NCBI RefSeq assembly: GCF_012985205.1
Contig: NZ_JABEKS010000001.1
Span: 1,674,001 to 1,738,000 of the forward strand
Direction: 5' to 3'
DNA from: Planctomonas sp. JC2975
GTDB taxonomy: Bacteria > Actinomycetota > Actinomycetes > Actinomycetales > Microbacteriaceae
DNA length: 64,000 nt
In this document: positions 12,401 to 27,400 of the stretch, piece after piece
How positions within the stretch are numbered: the stretch's first letter is position 1
Layout: each line of letters opens with the position of its first letter
Notes under the pieces: generated by a model
What the model saw: the letters and a program-made list of their open reading frames with translations, nothing else
Databases searched by the model: none
What the model was told of the DNA's origin: nothing
Position numbers and translations under genes: made by a program

Positions 12401-15400
12401 TGACGATCGTGAACACCGGAACCGCCGCGTTGACGGCGACCGCGGCGACGCCGCCGCCGGCACCGCCCGTGGAGATGGAGATGACGTTCTCGCTCGAGGT
12501 GGCGTCGATGGTGGCATCGCCGACGACGTTCGCTGTCGTGCCCGGCGCGATCCACGCCTGGGTGGTCTTGTTCAGCACCTCGATGTCGGCGCCTGCGCCG
12601 ACGCCCGCCGTGCCGCCGATCGCGAGCTGTCCGGCGGCGCCCTTGAGCGTCGTGGTGTCGGATGCCGCAAGCGCGATGCCCTGCCCAGGCTGCGCGAGCG
12701 TGTTGTCGTGGTTGATCGTGACGCCGGCGTCGATGTGGGCGGTGGTGGTGTTGTTCTGAACGCCGACGGTGGCGGATCCTGCCACGCCCGCGGTGCCGCC
12801 TCCCGCGCCGCCGATGGCGAGGAGCGTCTCGTTCTCGGATTGAGTGGCACCGATGGCGAGGCCGGGAGCGCCGTAGGTCTGGATGTCGTCGCCGGCGGCG
12901 ATGTACGCATCCACGATGCCGGTGCGCACGAGGGTCGCCGAGGAGACGCCGACGCCAGCGCTGCCGCCGACCGTGAGGTTGCCGGTGTAGAGCGCGAGGG
13001 CGGGGAGAGTGTCGGACGCCTGGATGCTGATGCCGCCGCCGGCATGCAGCACGGTCGGCGAGGCGCCGCCGTCGACGTAGGCGCGCGTGCCAGGGGCGTT
13101 CGAGCCCTGGTTGATGACCATGACGATGATGGATCCGACGACGGCCGCGTTCGTGGAGGCCGCCGCATCGACGGCCACGGCGGTGATGGACTCCGTCGCC
13201 GTCGCCGTGATCGCGACGCTGCCGCCGAGGCGAGCGGTGACGCCGTCGCCGATGTAGGCGCGCACGTCCTTGTTCAGCACGTCGACGACGAGGCCGAGTC
13301 CGACGCCCACCGAACCGGCGGTGAGGGCGATGGCACCCGCGAGTTGGACGAACGTCGTGTCGTCGCGCGCCGAGATCGTGATCGACTGCGCGGGGCTCAC
13401 CGGCACGTGCTGGTTCACCGCTGTGCCGCCCGCGATGTAGGCACGGGTGGTGAGGTTCATCACGTCGACGATCACGGATCCGCCGATGGCGACGCCGCTC
13501 GTTCCCGCGCCGCCCGCGATGGCCACCGACGTGACGGCGATGGTGATCAACGGGATGTCGGGCACGACGAGCGCCCCGATGGATGCGGTCGCAGTGATGA
13601 GGATGGCGCCGCCGGCGTCGATCGTGGTCGGAGCGCCCGGCACCGGATCGATGTACGCGAGCGTGTCGATCGTGAGGATGTTGACCGCGACCGCGGCCCC
13701 GACACCGGATCCGCTGATGGCGAGGCCGCCGGCCGCCGCGATGTTCTGCAGCCCCATCGGGTTGCTGGCCTGCACGGCGAGTCCGCCGGCCGAGAGGACG
13801 GTGGATCCCGCTCCGATGACGGCCGTCGTCTCGAAGTCGATCACCTGCACGCCGACGGATCCGGCGACGGAGACCTTGCCGTTGCCTCCTGCCGCCGCGA
13901 GACCCCACACCACGAAGTCGTTCTCGGCTCCCGCCGGAGTGATCGCCTCGACGGCGACGCTTCCGGCCGTGATGTGGTCGCCTGCTCCGATCGATCCCGT
14001 GTTGGTGACGGTGGCGACGTTCAGGCCGATGCCCGCTCCGATGTTCGTGCTGTTCAGCTTGAGCGAGGTTCCGATCGACTTGTCCGTGGCGTCGACCGTG
14101 TTGGACGACGCCACGACGAGGGCGCCCGTGGCCGTGATCGTGAGCCCGTCGGTGATCGTGGCGGTCGTGGTGTCGACGACCCAGTTGACGGTGACCGCCG
14201 CGCCGACGCCGACGCCCTGACCGGACTTGCCCGACTGGCCGCTGGCCTGCCCGTTGGCGCTGCTCACGTTGTCGCTCGACGACGGCAGGGTGCCCGTCTT
14301 GCCCGACGTGCTCGGCGTTCCGTTCAGCTGGTCGCTCGCCTGGGAGTCGGAGTTGCCGGCCGTGTTCTGCGCGGATCCCTGAGCGCTCGCCGTCGCCTGC
14401 GCGCTGCCGGCCGTGACCGTCGCCGCCGTGATGACCACGGACGTGCCCGTGATGCTGCGCTGGGTCTGCGCCGTCGTCGTGAGGGTCAGGATGTTCAGCG
14501 CGATGACCGCCCCGACGGCCACGCCGTCGCCCGCTGCGTTCGCATCTCCTGTCACCGACGTTCCGCCGGTGTACGACGCGGCGATCGTCACCGCACCGGT
14601 CGCGACGAGTCCCACGCCCGGAGCGGACGGGATGCCCAGCCGTGCGATGGTGACCGGCGAGACGATGTTGATGCCGACGGCCGGGCTCACCGCGACGCTG
14701 CTGCCGGCCGACCCTGCCGTGACGACCGCGGTGACCGGGTCGGATGCCGTGGCGCTCAGCGTGACGTTCCGTCCGCCGGTGAGGACGGCGCCGTCCACGA
14801 CCTCGGCGCGTGTCACGTTCGTGGTGAGCACGTTGATGGCGACGGATGCGCCGATCCCGACCTTTCCGCCGCCGCCGAGTTCGGCATCCGCCTTCGCCGT
14901 CGCGGAGTCGGTGCGCAGGTTCTGCGCGGTCAGGACGACGTCGCCGGTTCCGGCGTGCACGGCGGCGGATCCGGGGATGTACGCCTCCGTGTTGTCGGTC
15001 ACGAGGTTGAGGGCGACGGCGCCGGCGACGCCCACGTCCTTGGAGCCCGCGCCGGCATCCGCTTCAACGGTGAACGTGTGCGTGGTGTCGCCTGCGACGT
15101 TCGTCATGGTCGCGGACTCGCTGAAGCCGTTGCCGGTGACGGTCGTGCGGTCGCCGATCCACGCCTTGTTCACGATCGTGACCAGGTTCAGTGCGACGGC
15201 GGCCCCGACGCCCACGTCCTGCGCGTTGAGCGCCGTGCCGTCGGCCTTGACGATGCCGTCCGTGTTCTCCGAGCTCGCCAGGCTGACCGCGCCACCCGCG
15301 GCGAGAGTCAGGCCGGTGGGCAGCGTCGCCGTCGCTGTGACGTCGGCGACGTTGATGGCGATGGCGGCCGCGACGGCCACTTTGCCGTCCGAGGTCGACG

Positions 15401-18400
15401 CCGACGGGTTGGCGCTGCCGTCCGCACCCTTGCCCTTGTAGGTCGTTGCCGTGGTGCTGGCGAAGTCGCGCTGATCGCTCGCCTGCTTGTCGACGTCTCC
15501 TGACGGGGCGTTCGGGCTGCTCGTGCCGGGAGCGCCGCTGGCCGACGCGCTCGCTGCTGCGCCGTCCGCCGAGGATCCGAAGGCGCCGAACGCGATGGAT
15601 CCGCCGGCCGTGATGTTCCGGCCCGTCGTGCCGGTCACGGTGTGCGTGACCAGGTTGAGCCCGAGCGCGATGCCAACGGAGGCGGAGGATCCGCCCGCCG
15701 CCACGGCTCCCGCCGTGCTCGTGGCGCCCGCCGTCTGGTGGGCGTTCGCCGCGAACGATCCCGTGATGACGAGCCCACCGGTGGGGATCGTGCCGATCGA
15801 CGCCGACGTGATGACGTTCGAGATGGTGATGGCGATGGCCGGCGTCACGGCCACCTTCGCGCTGCCCGTGCCCTGGGCGCCCATCTTCGCTTCCGTGGTG
15901 GCGATGTCGCCGGCCGTCGCGGTCAGCACGAAGTCGCGGGCGCCTGTGACGACGATGCCGTTGTCCAGGAGCGCGGTGGTCGTGTCGGTGACGAGGTTCA
16001 GCGCAACGGATGCGCCGATCCCGACGTTCGTCGCACTCACGCCGCCTTGTGTGGGCTCCGCCTTGACGGTGCTCGTCGCGTTGCTGCCCGCCGTGATCGC
16101 GACGTCGCCGCCGGTGAGGGTGACGACTCCGGAGAGCTCGGCGAGCGTTGTCTGGTTGACGACCGCGAGCGCGAACGACCCGGCGACCGAGATCTTGCCC
16201 TGCCCGGCGCCGCTGGCGGCCTGCGCACCGTACGTGCTCGTGACGTCCGACCCGCTGGTGCTCGTGGTGAACGGCGTCTCGGTGGCGCTCACGGTGATCG
16301 CGTGCGCGTGGATGGTGTCGCCCTGCGGCAGGCGAGCCGTGTTCGTGACGTTCGCGAGAGTGATCGCCACGGCGGCGCCGACGGTCGCCGTCGCGCCGTG
16401 CGACGCGGATCCGTCGGCGTCGGTCGCGGCATCCGTGTTCTGGCTGGACGCGAGCGTGACGAGGCCGCCTGCCGTGATGTCGGGGCCGTCGTGCTCGATG
16501 GTCGCCGTCGCGGTGACGGTCGAGACGGTGATGGCGATGGCGGCGGCCACGTTCACCTTGCCGTCGTTCGTGTTGGCGCTCGGCGTGGCCGTGCCGCCGG
16601 ATCCCGCCACCTTGTTGTCCGTCGCCGACTGGTCGGCGAACGTGCGCTGGCCCTGCACCTGGCTGTCGACGCCGTCGCCGCTGGATCCGCTGCCGCCGCT
16701 CGACTCCGGTGCACCCGATGCGGATGCCTGCGCCGAGGCGGCCGTCGCGGAGACGCTCGACGCGGACAGCGTCGCATTCCCGCCGGCCACGATGCTGCGG
16801 TCGGTCGTGCCCGACACGGTGTGGTTCGCGATCGTGAGCCCGAGCCCGACCCCGATGGCCGCCGAGGATGCCCCGCCGGTGGCGGCGCCCGCTGTGCTGG
16901 AGGCGGAGGCGATCTGGCTCGCGCCAGCCGTGAGGCTGCCACTGAGCTGGATCGCCTGCGGAAGCGAACCGATGCGCGCGGTCGTGGTGACGTTCGACAG
17001 GGTGATCGCGACGGCCGGCGCGATGGCGACCTTGCCGCCTGTCGCGCCCATCTTCGCCTCGGTCACCGCGTCGTCCCTGGCGGTCGCCGTCAGCGTCACG
17101 TCGTGGGCGCCGGTGAGAGCGATGCCGTCGTCGAGCGTCGCCGTCGTCGTGTCCTGGATCAGGCTCAGCGCAACGGATGCGCCGACACCGACGTTCGTCG
17201 AGGTGACCCCGCCGGGTGTCGGCTCCGCCTTCACCGTGGTGGATGCCTGGCTGCCGGCGGTGATCGCGGCGTCGCCGCCGGTGAGGGTCACGGTGCAGGC
17301 CACCTCGGCGAGCGTCGTCTGGTCGACGACGGCGAGGGCGAACGATCCGGCGACGGACACCTTGCCGCCGCCCGCGCCGCTCACGGACTGGGCACCGTAC
17401 GTGCTGGTGGCATCCGATCCGTCAACGGTCTCGGTCGCCGAGACCACCAGCCCGCGCGCGTGCACCGTGTCCGTTGCGGGCAGCTCGGCCGTGTTCGTGA
17501 CATCCGCCAGCGTGATCGCGACGCCGGCGCCGATGTTCGCTGTGCCTCCCTGCGTGGCGGAGCCGTCCGCGGAGCTGGCCGCATCCGTGTTCTGGCTCGA
17601 TGCCAGCGCGACAGTGCCGCCGGCCGTGAGGTCAAGGCTCGTGCCCGCGATGGTCGCCGTCGCGGTCACTGTCGCGAGGTCGATGCCGATGGCCGCCGCG
17701 ACGTTCACGCCGCCGTCCGAGGTCGTCGCCTTCGGCGTGCTCGCCGAGCCTGAGCCCTTCACGCCGTTGTTCGCGGCGGACTGGTCGGTGAAGTCGCGCT
17801 GGCCCTTCACCTGACTGTCGACGCCGTCGCCTGCTCCGCCGCCGGTGCCGGCACCGCCGGAGCCGTCCGTGCTGTTCTCTGGAGCGCCTGAAGCGGATGC
17901 CTGTGCCCCTGCCGCGGAGTCCGACACGCTCGACGCGCCCAGCGTGATGTCGCCGCCGGCTTTCACGCTGCGTGCCGTCGTGGCCGTCACGGTGTGGTTC
18001 GCGATGGTCAGGCCGAGTCCGACGCCGACGGCGGCCGAGGATCCGCCGCTGACGACGGCTCCCGCGTTCGTGGATGCGGTCGCCTTCTGGGTCGCGCTGA
18101 GGGTGAGGGATCCGCTGAGTTGCAGCGCACCGCCGAACGTTCCGAGCGACGCCGTCGTCGTCACGTTGGACAGCGCGATTGCGACGGCGGGAGCGATGTC
18201 CACCTTGCCGCCCGCCGCGCCCATCTTCGCCTCGACGATCGCGTCATCGCCGGCCGTCGCGCTCAGACTCACGTTGCGCGCACCGGTGATCGCGATGCCG
18301 TTGTCGAGCACGGCAGTGGTGTCGTCCTCGATGAGCGCGATCGCCACGGATGCCCCGACGCCCACGCTCGTCGCCGTCACGCCACCCGGCGTGGGCTCGG

Positions 18401-21400
18401 CCTTGACTGTCGTGGACGCCTGGCTTCCCGCCGTGACGGTGATGTCTCCGCCGGTCAGGGTCACCGTTCCGGCCAGCTCGGCGAGCGTCTTCTGGTTCAC
18501 GACCGCCAGGGCGAAGGATCCCGCTACGGACACCTTGCCGCCGCCGGCACCGCTCACCGACTGGGCGCCGTACGTGCTCGTGGAGTCGGATCCGTCCGCG
18601 GTCTCCGTAGCAGAGACCACGAGGTTCTTCGCGTGAACGGTGTCGCTCGCCGGCAGGAGCGCCGTGTTGGTGACATCCGCCAGCGTGATCGCCACGCCGG
18701 CGCCCACGTTCGCGGTGCCGCCTTGGGTGGCGGAGCCGTCTGCTGAACTGGCGGCATCCGTGTTCTGGCTCGATGCCAGCGTGACGGTGCCGCCCGCCTT
18801 CAGATCGATGCCCGTGCCGACGATGGTCGCCGTCGCGGCCGCCGTGGCGAGGTCGATGCCGATCGCGGCGGCAACGTTCACGCCGCCGCTCGACGATGTG
18901 GCCTTCGGGGTGCTCGCCGAGCCCGTGCCCTTCACGCCGTTGTCCGCGGCGGACTGGTCGGTGAAGTCCCGCTGGCCCTTCACCTGGCTGTCGACGCCGT
19001 CGCCCGCCCCGCCGCCGGTGCCCGCACCGCCGGAGCCGTCCGCGCTGTTCTCGGGCGATCCCGAAGCTGATGCCTGCGCCCCGGCCGCCGAGGCCGACAC
19101 GCTCGACGCGCTCAGCGTGATGTTGCCGCCGGCGTCGACGCTGCGCGCGGTCGTCGCCGTGACCGTGTGGTTCGCGATCGTGAGGGCCAACCCGACGCCG
19201 ATGGCCGCCGACGATCCGCCGGTGACGACCGCGCCGGCGTTGGTGGAGGCGCTCGCCTTCTGCGTGGCCGATGCCGTCAGGCTTCCGCCGAGTGTCAGCG
19301 TCCCGCCGAAGGTGCCGATAAGCGCCTGCGTCGTGACGTTGGAGAGGTCGATCGCGACGGCCGGAGCGAGGTCGACCTTGCCGCCGGCAGCGCCCATCTT
19401 CGCCTCGACGACCGAGTCGTCTCTCGCACTCGAGGTGAGGCTCACGTCGTGGGCGCCGGTGATCGCGATGCCGTTGTCGAGCGTCGCCGTCGTGTCGTCC
19501 TGGATGAGCGCGATCGCGGCGGATGCCCCGACTCCGACGCTCGTCGCCGTCACGCCGCCGAGCGTCGGCTCGGCCTTCACCGTCGTGGATGCCGTGCTGC
19601 CGGCGTTCACGCTCGCGTCGCCGCCGGTGAGCGAGACCGTTCCGGCGAGCTCCGCGAGCGTCTGCTGGTCGACGACGGCGAGCGCGAACGATCCGGCGAC
19701 CGAGATCTTGCCGCCGCCCGCCCCTGACGTGGACTGCGCGCCGTATGTGCTGGTGGCATCCGCTCCCGGACCGCTGCCGACGACCGTTTCCGTCGCGCTG
19801 ACGACGAGAGAGTGGGAGTGGACGGTGTCTGCCGCAGGCAGCTTCGCCGTGTTCGTCACGTCGGCGAGCGTGATGGCGACGGCTGCGCCGATCGTGGCGG
19901 TTGCGCCCTGCGAGGCCGATCCGTCCGCGGCCGATGCCGCATCCGTGTTCTGGCTGGAGGCAAGCGTCACCGTGCCGCTCGCCGTCAGGTCGAGACCCGT
20001 TCCGACGATCGTGGCCGTCGACTTCACCGTCGCGACGACGACGCCGATGGCTGCCGCCACGTTGACCTTGCCGGACGACGAGGAGGCGCTCGGCGTCGAC
20101 GTCGTGCCCGACTTCGCACCCTTGCTCGCCGCTGCCGTGTCGTCGGCGTTGGTGCGCTCCTTCTGGATCTGGGCGTCCACGCCGTCGCCGGCACCCCCGC
20201 CGGTTCCCGCACCGCCCGAGCCGTCTGCGCTGTTCTCAGGAGCTCCAGACGCTGACGCCTGCCCTGATGCCGCCGACGCCGAGACGCCGAACGCGCTCAG
20301 CGTGATGTTGCCGCCCGCCGTGATCGACCTGGCCGTCGTGCCGCTGACCGTGTGGTTGGAGACCGTCAGCGCCAGGCCGACGCCGATCGCCGCCGTGCTG
20401 CCTCCTGCGACCACCGCTCCGGCCGATGTGTTCGCCGAGGCGTTCTGCGTCGCTGCCGCGGTCACGTCGCCCGACGCGGAGAGCGTGCCGCCGAACGTGC
20501 CGATCACGGCCGTGGTGGTCACGGTGGAGAGGGTGACCGCCACGGCGGGCGCGATGTCCACCTTGCCGCCGGATGCGCCCATCTTCGCGTCGGTCAGCGC
20601 GTCGTCGCGAGCCGTGCTCGTCAGCGCGATGCTGTGTGCGCCGGTGATCGCGATGCCGTTGTCGAGGGTGGCGAGCGTCGTGTCCGTGATGAGGTTCAGC
20701 GCGACGGACGCGCCGACGCCGACGCTCGTCGACGTCACGCCGCCCGCGGTGGGCTCGGCCTTCACGGTGCTGGATGCCGCGCTTCCCGCCGTGATGCTCG
20801 CGTCTCCGCCGCTGAGGCTCACGGTCCCGGCGAGCTCGGCGCTCGTCGCCTGATTGACCACGGCGAGCGCCAGGGATCCGGCGACCGAGATCTTGCCGCC
20901 GCCCGCCCCGGAGGTGGCCTGCGCTCCGTAGGTGGAGGTGACATCCGCTCCGCTGACGGTTTCGGTCGCACTCACGACAAGAGCGTGGGCGACGACCGTG
21001 TCGCCCGCCGGCAGGACCGCCGAGTTGGTCACGTCCGCGAGCGTGATGGCCACTGCGGCGCCGATGGTCGCGGTTGCGCCCTGGGACGCCGATCCGTCCG
21101 CGGCCGACGCGGCATCGGTGTTCTGGCTCGACGCCAGCGTCACGGTGCCACCCGCCTTGAGCTGCAGCCCGGAACCGATGACGGTCGCCGACGAGCTCAC
21201 CGTGGCGACGACGACGCCGATCGCCGCCGCCACGTTGACCTTGCCGCTCGAGGTGGACGCGCTCGGCGTCGTCGTCCCGCCCGACTTCGAGCCCTTGCTC
21301 GCGGCTGCCGTGTCGTCGGCGTTGGTGCGCTCCTTCTGGATCTGGGCGTCCACACCGTCGCCGGAACCGCCGCCCGTTCCCGCACCTCCGGATCCGTCAG

Positions 21401-24400
21401 CGCTGTTCTCCGGGGCCCCGGATGCTGATGCCTGTCCGGACGCCGCCGACGCTGAGACTCCGGATGCGCTCAGCGCGAGGTCGCCGCCCGCCGTGATCGA
21501 TCGCGCCGTCGTCGCGCTCACCGTGTGGTTCGACACGGTGAGCGCGAGTCCGACGCCGACCGCCGCCGTGCTGCCACCAGCGACGACGGCGCCCGCCGAG
21601 GTGTTCGCCGACGCGTTCTGGGTGGCGGATCCGGCGAATGATCCGCTGACCGACAGCGTCCCACCCGGTGTGCCGACGACCACCTGCGTCGTCACCGTCG
21701 AAAGCGTGACGGCCACCGCGGGCGCGATGTCGACGCTGCCGCCTGATGCGCCCATCTTCGCGTCGGTGAGGGCGTCATCCGTGGCGGAGCTGGTCAGCGT
21801 CACGTTGCGGGCGCCGGTGAGCGCGATGCCGTCGTCGAGGGTCGCGATGGTCTCGTCCGTGATGAGGTTCAGTGCAACGGATGCGCCGACACCCACCTTC
21901 GAGGTCGTCACTCCGCCCGCTGTCGGCTCCGCCTTCACGGTGCTGGACGCCGCACTTGCGGCTGTCACGGCTGCGTCGCCGCCCGACATCGTCACGGTTC
22001 CCGCGATCTCCGCGGTCGTGTGCTGGTTGACGACCGCCAGGGAGAGGGATCCTGCGACCGAGATGTTGCCGCCGCCTGCGCCCGACGCGGACTGTGCGCC
22101 GTACGTGCTCACGGCATCCGTTCCGCCACCGGAGAGCGGAACCACCGTCTCGGTGGCTGAGACCGTGAGGTCGTGGGCCGTGACCGTGTCGCCGGTCGGG
22201 ACGACGGCGGAGTTCTCGACGTCGGCGAGCGTGATCGCGACGGCGGCGCCGATGTTCGCGCTCGAGGCGCCTGCGGCGGATCCGTCGGCGTTCGTGCCGG
22301 CGTCCGTGTTCTGGCTCGCTGCCAGCGTCACCCTGCCGCCGGCGTCGAGCGCGAGACCGTCGTGGTCGATGGTCGCCGACGACGTCGCTTCGGCGACGAC
22401 GACCGCCACCGCTGCGGCCACGTTCACCTTGCCGCTCGAGGTCGAGGCGCTCGGGGTCTGGTCGGATCCGGACTTCGCACCGCCGTACGTCCCCGCCGTG
22501 TTGTCGGCGTTGGTGCGTTCCGTCGAGACTTGCTGGTCGACCCCACCGCCCGCGGTGCCGCCGCCGCTGGAGTCGCCGGGTGCGCCGCCTGCCGATGCCG
22601 ATGCCTGTGCGGCGGAGGCCGAGGCGCCCGCCGCGGTCAGAGCGATGTCGCCGCCCGCCGTGATCGACCGGTCGGTCGACGCCGTGACGGAGTGGTTCGC
22701 GATCGTGAGCGCGAGGCCGACGCCGACGCCGGCCGTCCCGCCGGTCGCGACGGCACCGGCCACCGTGCTCGTCGATGCGTTCTGGGTGGCCGTCGCACCG
22801 AACGAACCGGAGCTGCCGAGCACCGCCGCGTTGCCCGTGAGGCCGGATGCCGCATCCACGTGCACCGTTGTGGTCACCGTCGACAGCGCGACGGCGACGG
22901 CCGGGGTGATGCTGACGCCGCCGCCCGAGGCGCCCATCTTCGCCTCGACGGCCGAGTCGTCCTTCGCGGAGCTGGACAGCGTGACATCGCCGGTCTTGGT
23001 GAAGGTCGCGGTGCCGGCGATCGTCGCTGCGGTGGCGTCGGTGACGATGGCGAGCGCGGCGGATGCGCCGACGCCCACACTCGACGCGACCACCCCGCCG
23101 GGTGTCGGCTCCGCCTTCACCGTGCTCGAGGCCGCGCTTCCCGCGGTGATCGTGACGGCACCCTGCGCGTTCGACGGCGCGCCCAGGTTCACGCCGCCAG
23201 CGACGGAGGCCGTCGTCGTCTGGTTCGCGATCTCCAGCGCGAGGGAACCGGCGACGGAGACCTTGCCACCGCCCGCGCCGGATGCGGACTGTGCGCCGTA
23301 CGTGCTGACGGCATCCGCTCCGGCCACGGTCTCCGTCGCCTGGACCACAAGGCCGTGCGCGACGACCGAGTCGCCCGCCGACAGGATCGCCGTGTTGTCC
23401 ACGTTCGCCAGCGTGATGGCGACGGCGGCGCCGATGTTCGCGCTCGAGGCGCCCACTGCCGAACCGTCGGCGTTGGTGCCGGCGTCCGTGTTCTGACTCG
23501 ATCCGATGGTCACCGTGCCGCCGGAGTTCAGGGTCAGGCCCGTTCCGATGATCGTCGCGCTCACGTTCACTGTGGCGACGACGACGGCGACGGCCGCGGC
23601 GACGTTCACCTTGCCCTGCGAACTGGACGCGCTCGGCGTCGCCTTGGATCCGGACGTGCCGCCCTGGGCCGCCGCCGACGTGTCGTCCGCGTTGGTGCGT
23701 TCCTTCTGCACCTGCGTGTCGACGCCGTCGCCACCGGATCCGCCCGATCCGCTGTTCTCGGGCGCGCCGCCCGCAGACGCGGACGCCTGAGCGGCAGAGA
23801 CCGACGTGCTCGATGCGGTGAGCGAGAGGTCGCCGCCTGCGGTGATGGATCGCGCTGTGGTCGCGGCGATCGTGTGGTTCGAGAGGGTGAGCGCGAGTCC
23901 GACGCCGACTGCTGCCGTGGAGGCGCCCGTTGCCACGGATCCCGCGACCGTCGAGGCCGAAGCGTTCTGCGTCGCGCTCGCCGCCAGGGCGCCGCTGAGC
24001 TGCAGGGTGGCGCCGGTGCCGATCGTCGCCGTCGTCGTGACGGCGGACAGCGTGACGGCGATCGCAGGCGAGAGGTCGACGCCTCCGCCCGACGCTCCCA
24101 TCTTCGCCTCGGTGGCGGCGGCGTCCGTCGCGGTGCTTCCGACCGTCACGTTCCCGGCACCGGTGAACACGGATCCGTTCGCCACGGACGCCTGCGTGGT
24201 GTCGGTCACGAGGTTCAGCGCGACGGACGCGCCAACGCCGACCTTGCCTCCTGAGACGCCGCCCTCGGACGGTTCAGCCTTCACCGTGGATGCCGCTGCG
24301 CTGGCCGCCGTGACGCTCGCGTCGCCGCCGGTGAGAGTGACCGTCCCGGCGAGGAGTGCCGAGGTCTGCTGACCCACGATCGCGATGGCGACCGATCCGG

Positions 24401-27400
24401 CGATCGACACGGTGCCGCCGCCTGCGCCCGACGCGGACTGCGCGCCGTAGGTGCTCGTGACGTCCGCTCCGTTCGGCGTCGCCGTCGCGCTCACCACGAG
24501 TCCGTGAGCGTGCACCGAGTCGCCGACCGGGACCGATGCCGTGTTGTCGACCTTCGCGAGCGTGAGGGCGACGGCGGCACCGATCGTGGCCGTCGCGCCC
24601 TGGGATGCCGTGCCGTCTGCGGCGCTGCCCGCGTCCGTGTTCTGGCTTGCGGCGATGGTGACCGTTCCGCCTGAGGTGAGCGTGATGCCCGTGCCGACGA
24701 TGGTCGCCGTCGATGCCACGCTGGCGACGACCACGCCGACCGCCGCCGCGACGTTGACCTTGCCGCTCGACGTCGACGCACTCGGTGTCGCCGTGCCGCC
24801 GGATGCCGCTCCCCCTGACTCCCCGGCCGTGTCGTCGGCGTGCGTGCGCTCCTTCGACAGCTGCTGGTCGACTCCGTCGCCCCCGCTGCCTCCCGAGCCG
24901 CCTGTCGACGAGTTGTCCTTCGCGCCAGACGCGGAGGCCGTGGCCGAGGAGGCGGATGCCGACGTCCCCGTCGCCTGCAGTGTGATCGCCCCACTCGCCG
25001 TGACCGACCTCGCCGTCGAGCCCGTCACCGTGTGGTTCGCGATCGTGAGCGCGAGCGCGACCCCTACCGCCGCCGTCGATGCGCCGGCCACTGCCGCGTT
25101 CGCCGTGCTCGAAGCGGATGCGCTCTGCGTCGCGTGCGCGGTGAGGTCACCGCTCAGCGCGAGCGTGCCGCCGGTGCCGATCGTGGCGAGCGTGGTCACC
25201 GTGGAGAGCGTGACGGCGACCGCAGGCGCGACGTCGACACCGCCGCCTGACGCGCCCATCTGCGCCTGCGTGGTCGTCGCATCCATCGCGGTGCTCGTCA
25301 GCGTCACGTCGGCGGCCCCGGTCAGCGTCGCTCCCTTGGCGACGGCCGCCGTGGTCTGGTCCGTGACGATCGCAAGGGCTGCGGATGCGCCGATCCCCAG
25401 GTTCCCGGGTGTCACGCCGCCACCGGTCGGCAGCGCCTTCACGGTGGTCGTCGCGTTGCTCCCCGCGGTGACCACCGCGTCGCCGCCGGTCAGTGCGGCG
25501 GTGCCCGCCAGCTGCGCCGAGGTGGTCTGGTTAGCGATCGCCAGGCCGAGGGATCCGGCGACCGAGACCTTGCCTCCGCCTGCACCGCTCGTCGATGAGG
25601 CGCCGTAAGTAGAGACGTCATCAGTGCCGTTCACCGCTTCGGTGGCCGAGATCGTCAGCGCCTTCGCGTGAACCGTCGCGTTCTGGGGCAGCAGTGCCGT
25701 GTTCGTCACATCCGCGAGCGTGATGGCAACGGCCGCACCGATCGCCGCAGCGCCACCGCTGACGGCCGAGCCGTCGGCCGAGGTCGTCGCGTCCGCGTTC
25801 TGCTGCGCGGAGAGCGTGACCGTTCCGGATGCGGTGAGCGTGAGGCCCGCGACGGAGCTCGAGACGGTCGCCGTCGAGGTCTGCGTGGCGACGACGATCG
25901 CGACGGCTGCCGCCGCATCGATCTTGCCGCCCGACGTCGATGCCGACGGTGTGGAGGTCGTGCCGGTCGGATCGGTGCCGCCCGCTGCCCCGTTGGCCTT
26001 GGCCGTGTCGCCGGCGAACTGACGCTGGTTCGCGACCTGGTCGTCGACACCCGAACCGCTCGACCCTCCGCCGCCCGACGTCTGCTGCGCACCACCCGCC
26101 GACGCCGTCGCCGTTGAGGCGGATGCCCACACCCCGCTGGAGTCGAACGTGATGCCCCCACCTGCAGTGATGCTCCTGGCGGTCGTGGCGTGCACGTCGT
26201 CGTTCGCGATGGTGAGCGCGAGGCCGATGCCGACGGCGGCCGTGGATGCGCCGGTCGCCACGGCGCCGGCGGTCGTCGACGCGGTCGCCGTCTGGGATGC
26301 GGACACGGAGAGGTTGCCTGCGAGCGTCGTCGTGCCGCCGAGCGTGCCGACGCTCGCCGCGGTCGTCACGGTGGCGAGCGTCACGGCAACAGCGGGCGTG
26401 ACGGCGACGCCGCCGCCTGACGCGCCCATCTTCGCCTCGGTGGCGGCGACGTCCTTCGCGGTCGCCGTCAGGGTGATGGCGCCGGCTCCGGACACGGTCG
26501 CGCCGTCGGCGATGCTCGCCACTGTCGAGTCTCCGATGAGGTTGAGCGCGACGGATGCGCCGACACCGACCTTCCCGCCAGAGACCCCTGGCCCGACCGG
26601 TTCCGCCTTCACGGTGGACGTCTCGTCGCTCACCGCCGTGACCGCAAGGCCACCGGATCCGGTGATCGTCACGGCACCCGCGAGCTGCGCCAGCGTGTCC
26701 AGGCTGACCGTCGCCAGCCCGAGCGATCCGGCCACCAAGACGTTGCCGCCGCCCGCGCCGCTGGCGGCCTGCGCGCCGAAGACGTGCGTGGCATCCGTGC
26801 CGTTCTGGGTCATGGCGGCCGAGACGACCAGAGCATGGGCGTGGATCGTGTCCCCCGTCGGCAGCACCGCGTGGTTCACGACGTGCGCGAGCGTGATCGC
26901 TACGCCGGCGCCGATGGACGCCGTGCCGGGTGCAACGGCGGATCCGTCTGCCGATGACGCCGCATCCGTGTTCGCGTTGGACGCCAGCGTGAGGGTTCCG
27001 CCCGCCGTCAGGTCGATGCCCGTGCCCACGATGGTCGCTGTGGACTCGCTGCCGGCGACGACCACGCCGACCGCCGCTGCGACGTCGATGCCGCCGCTTT
27101 GCGTCGATGCGGACGGCGCCTTCGTCGTGCCCGACGTCGAACCGCCGTTCAGCTGCGACGTGTTGTCCGCGAACGTGCGCTGGTCCGTCACCTGCTGGTC
27201 GACGCCCGAGCCCGTTCCCCCACCGCTGCCGTCGCCAGGCGCGCCTGCTGCGGAGGCGGTCGCGTCTGCCGCCGATGAGGAGATACCGGATGCCGTCAGC
27301 GCGAGATCGGCGCCCGCGTTCAGCGACCTCGCCGTGGCGGCCATCACCGTGTGGTTCGCGATCGTGAGCGCAAGGCCGACACCGACCGCCGCGGATGACG